This document shows, one piece after another, positions 6,265-13,022 of a DNA stretch of 15,205 nt. Every line of letters starts with the position of its first letter. Position 1 is the stretch's first letter. The translations under genes and the position numbers were made by a program. This DNA is from JBBRGG01 sp038240875 (GTDB lineage: Bacteria; Planctomycetota; Phycisphaerae; Phycisphaerales; UBA1924): the NCBI GenBank assembly GCA_038240875.1, contig JBBRGG010000067.1:1-15205 (forward strand), read 5' to 3'. The notes under the pieces are model-generated. The model was given only the letters and a program-made list of their open reading frames with translations. It searched no databases and had not been told where the DNA came from.

Positions 6265-8322
6265 ATGGCCGCGTCCCACTCGCACGATCACTCACACGAC
6301 CACAAGCACGACGAAACCGACCCGGCGGTGTGCTGCTCACATCATGAAGTCGCCATCGACCGCATCATCGTCTATGTCCTCGTCGGCGGCGTGCTCGTCT
6401 TGGCTAGCGCGATTATGCACTACGCCTTTGGTATGGCTGACCAAGTCGCCAAACTTCCTGCGATGGTGGGCTCAGTTCTGCTTGGGTGGCCTCTATTCGC
6501 CGCTGCCTTCAAGGAAGTTCGCACGGGCCGCTTGTCTAGTTCATCCCTCGCCGCTCTCGCCATCATCGCTGCCCTCTCGGTTGGGCAATACATCACCGCA
6601 GGATTGCTTGCCTTCATCCTCGTTCTCTTTGGGCAGATCGTTCGCCGAACCGCGAGCGGCGCCGAGCGTGCCATCCAGCAGCTCGTCCAGCTCACGCCAA
6701 CGGTCGCACGCATCGTTCGTGGCTCTACCGAAGAAGAAATCCAGATCATCGATGTAAAGATCGGCGACATTGTCCGTGTTCGCCCTGGCGAAAACCTTCC
6801 CGTCGATGGCAAGGTCGCTACCGGTCGCACCACCATCAACCAAGCTTCGCTGACCGGCGAAGCTGTTCCCGCCGAAGTCACTATTGGTGACGCCGTCTAC
6901 GCCGGGACGACAAACCTCTCCGGCGGCATCGATATCGAAGTCACGCAAGTCGGCAAGGACACGACCATCGGGCGCGTACGCGAGCTCATTAGCCAAGCCT
7001 CGCAAAGCCGCACGCCTCGCCAGCTTTTGATTGAGCAAGTGGCTCGCTTCTTCGTACCCGTCGTCGTGACCATCGCTGCGGTAACTTGGTTCTTGATGAG
7101 CCAGTCGCCGATCGAAGCCACGCGTTTGGCCGCGGGCACGACCGCGGTTACGGTGCTTGTGGTCGCGTGCCCGAGCGCGCTTTTGCTTGCAAGCCCGAGC
7201 GCGATGCTCGCCGCGTTTGCCGCCGCTGCACGATTGGGAATCTTGATCAAGCAACCCAGTTATCTCGAAGCCGCGGGCAACGTGACTGCGGTTGTCTTCG
7301 ACAAAACCGGCACGATAACCACTGGCAAGTTCCAGGTCACCAAACTTGCCCCAGCACCTGGTGTTGATGGTGCCGACCTGCTTTCCGCCGCCGCCAATGG
7401 CGAGCAACATTCCAACCACCCTTTGGCACAGTCCATCCTCGCAACGGCGAGGTCCGCCCGTATTCCCCTCGACGGCACCAACGTCGCCGAAGAAATCCAT
7501 GGCCGGGGAGTTCGCTCACGCACCTCGCAGGGCATCATCTGTGTTGGTCGTGCCACGTGGCTTCGTGAACTCAATGCAAACATCGCCGCAGATGTCGCAT
7601 CGATCGAAGAAAAAATCGAAGGCATGACCGGCGTCCACGTCATGCGTGATGGCAAGTACCTCGGCGCCGTCGGCCTGGAAGACACCATCCGCCCGCACAC
7701 CAAAGCTACCATCCAAAAACTTCGCGATCTGGGCGTTCGCTACGTCGCCATTTTCACCGGCGACCGCCTAAGTGTTGCCAAGCGCGTCGGCTTGGCAATC
7801 GGTGCTGACGCCCTCGAAGCCGAGTGCCTCCCTGAAGAAAAGCACGAGCAGATCCGTGGCATGGTCAAGGCCGGTTACCGAACGATGATGGTCGGCGACG
7901 GTATCAACGACGGCCCTTCTCTCGCGCAAGCCGACGTCGGCGTAGCAATGGGTCTTTCAGGCAGCGATATCGCCGCGAACAGCGCGGGCGTTGCCCTCAT
8001 GAACGACGACCTGTCGCGTGTGCCCTTCTTGATCGAGCTTTCCCGCCGAACTCGCTCGATCATGACGCAGAACATCATCGCGTCGATGCTCATCGCGCTG
8101 ATCGGGCTCGTTCTAGCTATTACAGGCACGGGCACGCTGGGCGAACTCGCGTTGCCGCTTGCTGCCTTGTATCACTTCGTTGGCGATGTGTTTGTGATCG
8201 GCAACTCCTTCCGCCTCTTCCGTTTCGGCGAAAACTTTGCCCAAGCCGAGACGGGCACCGAGCCCGCAGCCATGAAGCGTCGCGCTGGCAGCGTGCGTGG
8301 GCTTTCGGCTCAGACCGCCTGA
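6265..8322 (+). CDS. P1B-type heavy-metal-transporting ATPase with atypical metal-site motifs
   Basis: An inner-membrane pump of 685 residues that couples ATP hydrolysis to metal ion transport. It has about eight membrane segments, the actuator TGE (197-199), phosphorylation motif DKTGT with D346, the P1B nucleotide-binding HP (H385-P386 in GEQHSNHP) and GDGINDGP (544-551). The N-terminus is His-rich (HSHD, HSHD, HKHD, 5-16) with CC at 23-24, and lacks the usual HMA ferredoxin-like domain. The metal-site motif before the phosphorylation domain is CPS (302-304), not the CPC, SPC or CPH of the well-known groups. In the last membrane segment HFVGD (637-641) sits where P1B-4 pumps have HEG(S/G)T. 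The substrate therefore cannot be named; zinc, cobalt, nickel, cadmium and copper are all open. The AGGAG site fixes the start. Confidence 0.92.
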   Translation: MAASHSHDHSHDHKHDETDPAVCCSHHEVAIDRIIVYVLVGGVLVLASAIMHYAFGMADQVAKLPAMVGSVLLGWPLFAAAFKEVRTGRLSSSSLAALAIIAALSVGQYITAGLLAFILVLFGQIVRRTASGAERAIQQLVQLTPTVARIVRGSTEEEIQIIDVKIGDIVRVRPGENLPVDGKVATGRTTINQASLTGEAVPAEVTIGDAVYAGTTNLSGGIDIEVTQVGKDTTIGRVRELISQASQSRTPRQLLIEQVARFFVPVVVTIAAVTWFLMSQSPIEATRLAAGTTAVTVLVVACPSALLLASPSAMLAAFAAAARLGILIKQPSYLEAAGNVTAVVFDKTGTITTGKFQVTKLAPAPGVDGADLLSAAANGEQHSNHPLAQSILATARSARIPLDGTNVAEEIHGRGVRSRTSQGIICVGRATWLRELNANIAADVASIEEKIEGMTGVHVMRDGKYLGAVGLEDTIRPHTKATIQKLRDLGVRYVAIFTGDRLSVAKRVGLAIGADALEAECLPEEKHEQIRGMVKAGYRTMMVGDGINDGPSLAQADVGVAMGLSGSDIAANSAGVALMNDDLSRVPFLIELSRRTRSIMTQNIIASMLIALIGLVLAITGTGTLGELALPLAALYHFVGDVFVIGNSFRLFRFGENFAQAETGTEPAAMKRRAGSVRGLSAQTA
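6277..6312. repeat. 12-bp His-rich tandem repeat in the ATPase gene
   Basis: Three diverged 12-bp units (cactcgcacgat, cactcacacgac, cacaagcacgac) encode HSHD-HSHD-HKHD, a likely metal-binding N-terminal tag of the pump. Confidence 0.8.
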
Positions 8323-8351
8323 TCTATGTTGATTACTTCAAAAAGTAAAGA

Positions 8352-8383
8352 CCCCCTCGAACTTCGAGGGGGATTTCATTTTT
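8352..8383. terminator. Strong bidirectional intrinsic terminator
   Basis: A perfect 9-bp stem CCCCCTCGA / TCGAGGGGG with loop ACT (8352-8372) is followed on the plus strand by atttcattttt. On the minus strand the same stem is followed by tctttactttttg. It can thus end transcripts of the ATPase gene (plus, stop at 8322) and of miaA (minus, stop at 8568). Confidence 0.88.
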
Positions 8384-8405
8384 GAGCTGGTTCGATGAAT
8401 GCTCA

Positions 8406-8449
8406 ATGCCTTCGGGTTGTATGCCTTGATGCCTCATGCCTCGATGCCT
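8406..8449. repeat. Cluster of atgcc microrepeats
   Basis: Five copies of atgcc (starting at 8406, 8421, 8429, 8436 and 8444), four of the five continuing as atgcct(t/c), lie in the spacer between the terminator and the miaA stop. The copies are irregularly spaced. No gene is seen in 8384-8567. Confidence 0.45.
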
Positions 8450-8567
8450 TCTTCGCATATCAAGGCTCTTGCCTGTATCACACAACGATCATCCCTTGAG
8501 CAGCGCGTGCGTGAGCGCGTTCAATTGATGATCGCAATCGATGTATGCCTCGCCAAATCTCGAATGC

Positions 8568-9602
8568 CTATTCCGACTCCAGCCTCATCGCGCCCAGCAC
8601 CTTCATTACCCAGGGGTGATTCACGTCGGATCCGAGTCCATCCGCAGGCAACGCCTCGGCGTCGATCAGTACACTTGTACTCGTCGAGCGAAGTCGGCGG
8701 ATCCACGTGCGCTGAGCCTTGCCCACGTGCCTGGTCTGGATCTTGATTGCTTCGAGGGCTTCATCAAGCGTTGGGTGCTTTTTATCACCCTTTGCAAAGT
8801 GCTCGATCAATTGTTTGTATCCCACGGCTTCGCGCGATTGGCTGCCAAACTTACACGCATCGTAAAGCCCTCGCACTTCTTCAACAAGCCCGCGCGAAAC
8901 CATCTCTCGCACGCGCTGGTTGATCCGCGCGTTTAGCGTTTCTACCGGCCATTCAATTGCGACAAGTATGCGATCGCTCCCGGCTTGCTCTGCGCCTGCT
9001 TTATCCCACTGGGCCTGGTGCGTCGAGATCGGCACCCCGGTCAGCCTGAATACTTCGATTGCGCGGATCGTTCGACGTACATCATTAAAGTGAATTCGAG
9101 CCGCAGCTATCGGATCCACACGATCAAGCTCCGCCCGCAGCACGTCAATTGGCGTAGCTCTAAGTTCTGCGCGAAGCGTTTCGTCCCCGCCGGGCCCGTC
9201 GAACATGCCATCGATAAGCGACTTTATATATAAATGCGTCCCGCCAACCACCACAGGCACAACCCCTCTCGCTCGCAAGCTATCAATAATTTGAGTCGCC
9301 GCCGCGAGCCAGTCGGCGACGGTAAACGCAGCCGTGGGCTCAACAATGTCGATCAAATGATGAGGAATACCCTGGCGTTCGTCCGCCTTGGGCTTGGCGG
9401 TGCCGATGTCCATCCCGCGGTACACCTGATAAGCGTCCGCGGTCACGACCTCAGCTGGCAACCCTCTTGCCACAAGGGCTTTGCACACCTCAACCCCTAC
9501 CGCCGTCTTACCGCTAGCGGTAGGACCTGCGATAATTGGGAAGCGAGCCGGGAAGCGAGATGAAGTTCGCTGGGAAAATCCAAGTTGCGTCGGCGACGCC
9601 AT
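8568..9602 (-). CDS. miaA: tRNA dimethylallyltransferase (MiaA)
   Basis: MiaA transfers a dimethylallyl group from DMAPP to N6 of A37 in tRNAs that read codons starting with U, which improves decoding. From the ATG at 9602 the protein has 344 residues, slightly above the usual 300-320. It shows the P-loop GPTASGKT (26-33), the substrate segment DAYQVYRGMDIGTAKP (56-71), GGTHLYIK (120-127), NDVRRTIRAIEVFRLTG (from 173), GYKQL, and the late TRHVGKAQRTWIRR. All are family hallmarks. An in-frame GTG at 9662 would add 20 residues that look non-conserved; neither start has a good Shine-Dalgarno, so the choice is uncertain. The gene is divergent from der across 139 bp and convergent with the ATPase gene. 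The usual partners hfq and mutL are not adjacent. Confidence 0.94.
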   Translation of the reverse strand: MASPTQLGFSQRTSSRFPARFPIIAGPTASGKTAVGVEVCKALVARGLPAEVVTADAYQVYRGMDIGTAKPKADERQGIPHHLIDIVEPTAAFTVADWLAAATQIIDSLRARGVVPVVVGGTHLYIKSLIDGMFDGPGGDETLRAELRATPIDVLRAELDRVDPIAAARIHFNDVRRTIRAIEVFRLTGVPISTHQAQWDKAGAEQAGSDRILVAIEWPVETLNARINQRVREMVSRGLVEEVRGLYDACKFGSQSREAVGYKQLIEHFAKGDKKHPTLDEALEAIKIQTRHVGKAQRTWIRRLRSTSTSVLIDAEALPADGLGSDVNHPWVMKVLGAMRLESE

Positions 9603-9741
9603 TTCTCGCGCAAATGCCTCGGAGTTTGGCCCAGAATTCGGATTAATGTGCGTATCTACCACGCACTAGGGTAGTTCCGATATCGCGTATAGACGCCCAA
9701 AGCCAGCGTGAGGCATTCGCCCCTCCTACCATTTGGGTTCA

Positions 9742-11571
9742 ATGCCCATTCCTCGTGTCGCCATCGTCGGACGCCCCAATGTTGGGAAGTCCTCCATTAT
9801 GAACATGATCGCGGGTGCGAAGGTGTCGATTGTCGACCCGACGCCCGGCGTCACGCGCGATCGCGTGAGCGCTATCGCCGAGCTTGTCCATCCCGACGGC
9901 AAAGGCCCGATCAAGCCCGTCGAATTCATCGACACCGGCGGTTTCGGCGTCTATGTCGCCGAGGGCGAACGCTTTGACGAGGTCGGTGCCGACCTTGCCA
10001 AGCTTACCGAATCAATCGAGTTCCAGATCGAGCAAGCCGTCGGCACCGCCGACATCATCCTCTTTGTCGTCGACGCCCAAGCTGGCGTAACCCCCGCCGA
10101 CCGTGAGATCGCTCAGCTTCTGCGTGAGCGCCGCCTTGGCCCCAAAGCACGCAAAGGCGTTAAGAAGGCAACCTCGACCGAAGTCCCTGCGGACAAAGCC
10201 GCAACCTTGAAGGGCGAATCTCTCAAGGCGAAAAAGGGAGGCAAAAAAGCATTAAAGTCCGCTTCGACTGAAGAAAACGAATCCGCTCTCGAAGGCGACA
10301 CCCCTCGCGCCTCGATCACCATTCGCGTCGTCGCCAACAAGGTCGACGGCCCACGCTGGGAACTTCACGCGCCTGACATGGCGAACCTCGGCTTGGGCGA
10401 GCCCATGATGGTTTCGGCGAAGTCCAACTACTTCCGTCGCGACTTCCTTGATTCCATCTACGAAATGCTCCCGCGCCCCGATAAGGACGCTACCGCACGC
10501 CCAATGGCGGACCTTGTTTTGGCCATCGTGGGCAAGCGCAACGCAGGCAAGAGCACCCTCGTCAACACCCTCGCCGGCGAGCCTCGCGTTATCGTCTCCG
10601 AAATCGCTGGCACCACGCGCGACGCCATCGACGTTCGTTTCGAGCTAGATGGCCGAAGTGTGGTCGCGATCGATACCGCTGGCCTTCGTCGTCGCCGCAG
10701 CTATCAGAACATGATCGAGCACTTCGCGTTTGATCGCGCCCAGCGCGCGATCCAGCGGTGCGATGTTGCGCTCCTGCTTATTGACGCGACCGAAAAAATC
10801 TCGCAGGTGGACGAGCAACTCGGGCACATTCTGACTTCGACGCACAAGCCCGCGATCATCGTGGTGAATAAGTGGGACGCTGTCGCAGGCAAGATCGGCC
10901 GAAAGGGCACCAAGCTTACCGTCGATGACTACGAGGAATATCTGCGTAAGGAACTCAAGGGCCTTTGGTTCGCGCCCATCGCCTTCATCAGCGCGAAAAA
11001 CGGCAAAAACATCCAGGAAACTATCGATCTGGCGTTCGAGCTTCGTCAACAGGCTTCTTCCCGCGTCACCACGGGTATCTTGAACCGCCTCATCCGCACC
11101 ATCATCGAACGCCAAGGCCCAACCGACACAGTCGGCACCCAGGCCAAGGTCTATTACGTCGCGCAAACCGGCGTCGAACCACCAACAATCACGCTCGTCG
11201 TCAATCGTCCCCAGCTCTTTAAGCCCGCGTACATGCGGTTTTTGATGAACCGTTTGCGCGAAGCAACCGAGTTTAAAGAGGTCCCGCTTCGCTTGGTCGT
11301 GCGTGCCCGTCGCCAGCGTGAAGATGACCTCGCCCGTGGTGGCGAAGACGCAACCGGCGTCGCAGTCAAGCGTGGCCGCAAGGGTCAAGACGTCCGCGCT
11401 CGCACCCAACGCTCCAAGCCTGTTGTCGAAAAAGAACTTACCGACGCACAGATCGAAGCTCTGGGCGAACAGCTTCTCACCGACGAATTCTCGATGCCCG
11501 TCGATATCGCTCTTGATGCCGATGGCAACCCAGACTTGGGCGACGACGCCAACGCATACTTCGACGAATAA
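9742..11571 (+). CDS. der: Ribosome-assembly GTPase Der (EngA)
   Basis: Der is an essential double GTPase that acts on late 50S ribosomal subunit assembly. This 609-residue form is well above the usual 440-490. G domain 1 has GRPNVGKSS (10-18), DTGG (64-67) and NKVD (199-202). G domain 2 has GKRNAGKST (264-272), DTAG (311-314) and NKWD (376-379). A KH-like domain ends near residue 525. Two extra parts stand out: a Lys/Ala/Ser/Glu-rich insertion at about 134-188, between G3 and G4 of the first domain, and an 85-residue C-terminal tail that is basic first and then strongly acidic. The ATG at 9742 was chosen since the first beta strand follows at once; a TTG three codons upstream is less likely. 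No Shine-Dalgarno is visible. Confidence 0.96.
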   Translation: MPIPRVAIVGRPNVGKSSIMNMIAGAKVSIVDPTPGVTRDRVSAIAELVHPDGKGPIKPVEFIDTGGFGVYVAEGERFDEVGADLAKLTESIEFQIEQAVGTADIILFVVDAQAGVTPADREIAQLLRERRLGPKARKGVKKATSTEVPADKAATLKGESLKAKKGGKKALKSASTEENESALEGDTPRASITIRVVANKVDGPRWELHAPDMANLGLGEPMMVSAKSNYFRRDFLDSIYEMLPRPDKDATARPMADLVLAIVGKRNAGKSTLVNTLAGEPRVIVSEIAGTTRDAIDVRFELDGRSVVAIDTAGLRRRRSYQNMIEHFAFDRAQRAIQRCDVALLLIDATEKISQVDEQLGHILTSTHKPAIIVVNKWDAVAGKIGRKGTKLTVDDYEEYLRKELKGLWFAPIAFISAKNGKNIQETIDLAFELRQQASSRVTTGILNRLIRTIIERQGPTDTVGTQAKVYYVAQTGVEPPTITLVVNRPQLFKPAYMRFLMNRLREATEFKEVPLRLVVRARRQREDDLARGGEDATGVAVKRGRKGQDVRARTQRSKPVVEKELTDAQIEALGEQLLTDEFSMPVDIALDADGNPDLGDDANAYFDE

Positions 11572-11589
11572 GCCTGAGCTACGAATTCT

Positions 11590-11633
11590 TCTGGCTTCTG
11601 CTCTGGTTTCTAATCTGGCTTCTGCTCTGGTTT
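11590..11633. repeat. 20-bp direct repeat, period 24, before ribB
   Basis: tctggcttctgctctggttt occurs exactly twice (11590-11609, 11614-11633), separated by four bases. A third partial copy, gctctggttt, follows near 11662. The whole 128-bp spacer between der and ribB is T/C-rich on the plus strand. No FMN riboswitch or terminator was recognised in it. Confidence 0.85.
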
Positions 11634-11699
11634 AGTTCTTAGGCTTTGTGTTTGCATTATTTACGCTCTGGTTTTTCGTTCTACGCTTTGTACTTTCCT

Positions 11700-13022
11700 A
11701 TGCCATTCTCCACTATCGACGAGATCCTGGCCGAACTTCGCAGCGGGCGAATGGTCGTCTTGACCGACGACGAAAACCGAGAGAACGAAGGAGATTTAAT
11801 CCTCCCCGCGCAGTTCGCGACCCCCGAAAGCATCACCTTCATGCTTGCCAAGGCGATGGGCTACATGTGTCTCGCGCTGACCGAGGCCGATTGCGACCGC
11901 CTCGACCTTCACCCTCAATCACCCATCAACACGCAAACCCGAGGCACCGCCTTCACCGTCACCATCGACCTTCATCCGCGCTTCGGTGGCACCACCGGCG
12001 TCTCCGCCAAGGAACGCGCCAAGTGCATCCAGATGGCAATCGACCTATCTCGCACCGCCGCCGATTTCGTCCGCCCTGGTCACATTAATCCACTTCGTTC
12101 ACGCGACGGTGGCGTTCTCGTCCGCACCGGGCAGACCGAGGGCTCCGTTGATCTTTGCCGACTTGCTGGTCTATACCCCGCCGCCATCATTATCGAAATC
12201 ATGCGACCCGATGGCGAGATGGCCCGCGTTCCTGATCTCCAGCTTTTCTGTGCCGAACATGGCATCAAGATGTGCTCGGTCGCTCAAACAATCGACTATC
12301 GCCTCAAGCGCGAAAGCCTCGTGCGCAGGCTCGATCCCGTCGCTGGGCGTCCCCTTCGCACGCCCTATGGCGTATTCACCGCGCACTTGTTCGAGAGCCT
12401 TGTCGATCCGCTGCCTCACCTGGTTCTGACCCTCGGCGGCGTGGGCGATCTTTCTGCTGGCTTTCACATCCCAGCACCAACCGCGTCCTTCAACGCCCTC
12501 CCTGCGGGCTCATTCCCCATTTCCGCAACGTCGGAAATCACCAACAAACCAACCCTCGTCCGCATGCACCGCCGAAACCTCCTAGGCGATGTCTTTGACG
12601 ATCTTGATTCATCTCCCGAAAGTGCCGCCAGCAACATGTCCTCCACAGGCAGCATGCTTCGCGCGAGCCTCAAGCTAATCGCCCAAGAAGGCCACGGCGC
12701 GCTCGTCTACCTCCGCACCAACCATGGCGAAGCCGATGTCGAAACCGAAGTAGAAGGCTCATCGATTTCTTCGCGCCCACAGCACGAGCAAAGCCCTGAA
12801 ACTCGCCTGCAAACCCTGCGTGGTGGTCGTGGCTCAGCCCTGACGCACGAACGCGAGCTTCCTCGCACTGCGCTCCCGCCCGCCATGCGCGACTACGGCA
12901 TCGGTGGCCAGATCCTGCGCAACCTCGGCCTCTCCAAGCTTCGCCTCATCACTACCAGCGCGCGAACCCTGCCCGGGCTCGAAGCCTTTGGCCTGGAAAT
13001 CACCGAACGCGTTAGCCCATGA
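11700..13022 (+). CDS. ribB: 3,4-dihydroxy-2-butanone-4-phosphate synthase (RibB) with degenerate RibA-like domain
   Basis: RibB makes the four-carbon precursor of riboflavin from ribulose 5-phosphate. Residues 1 to about 205 carry its motifs: DDENRENEGD (23-32), GTAFTVTID, TTGVSAKERA, RPGHINPLRSRDGGVLVR, and a C-terminal EIM..DGEMAR. Residues about 212-440 resemble GTP cyclohydrolase II (LTLGGVGD, GALVYLR, RDYGIGGQILRNLGL), but the zinc cysteines are gone: the CLTGD-type site reads NLLGD (N293), and the next two cysteine positions fall on S304 and P306. The EGRGIGL signature is also missing. This part is probably not a cyclohydrolase, similar to described RibBX proteins. Within RibB the usual RxGHTE is RTGQTE (Q145 replaces a metal-ligand His). 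The ATG at 11700 was chosen over the upstream TTG at 11646; no Shine-Dalgarno is seen. The gene ends 11 bp inside the opposite vWA gene. Confidence 0.9.
   Translation: MPFSTIDEILAELRSGRMVVLTDDENRENEGDLILPAQFATPESITFMLAKAMGYMCLALTEADCDRLDLHPQSPINTQTRGTAFTVTIDLHPRFGGTTGVSAKERAKCIQMAIDLSRTAADFVRPGHINPLRSRDGGVLVRTGQTEGSVDLCRLAGLYPAAIIIEIMRPDGEMARVPDLQLFCAEHGIKMCSVAQTIDYRLKRESLVRRLDPVAGRPLRTPYGVFTAHLFESLVDPLPHLVLTLGGVGDLSAGFHIPAPTASFNALPAGSFPISATSEITNKPTLVRMHRRNLLGDVFDDLDSSPESAASNMSSTGSMLRASLKLIAQEGHGALVYLRTNHGEADVETEVEGSSISSRPQHEQSPETRLQTLRGGRGSALTHERELPRTALPPAMRDYGIGGQILRNLGLSKLRLITTSARTLPGLEAFGLEITERVSP

Noticed and set aside
6541..7500. 319-codon minus-strand ORF inside the P-type ATPase gene
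   Set aside because: Antisense to a gene with all catalytic motifs; the product shows no family features.
8384..8567. Small protein gene or mobile-element remnant between the terminator and miaA
   Set aside because: Reading frames are short or run on into the miaA antisense; the atgcc repeats have no terminal inverted repeats or target duplication.
10645..11409. 254-codon minus-strand ORF inside der
   Set aside because: Antisense to the second G domain and KH region of der, with no recognisable motif.
11572..11699. FMN riboswitch before ribB
   Set aside because: No conserved RFN-element segments were seen; the spacer is short, T/C-rich and made largely of a direct repeat.
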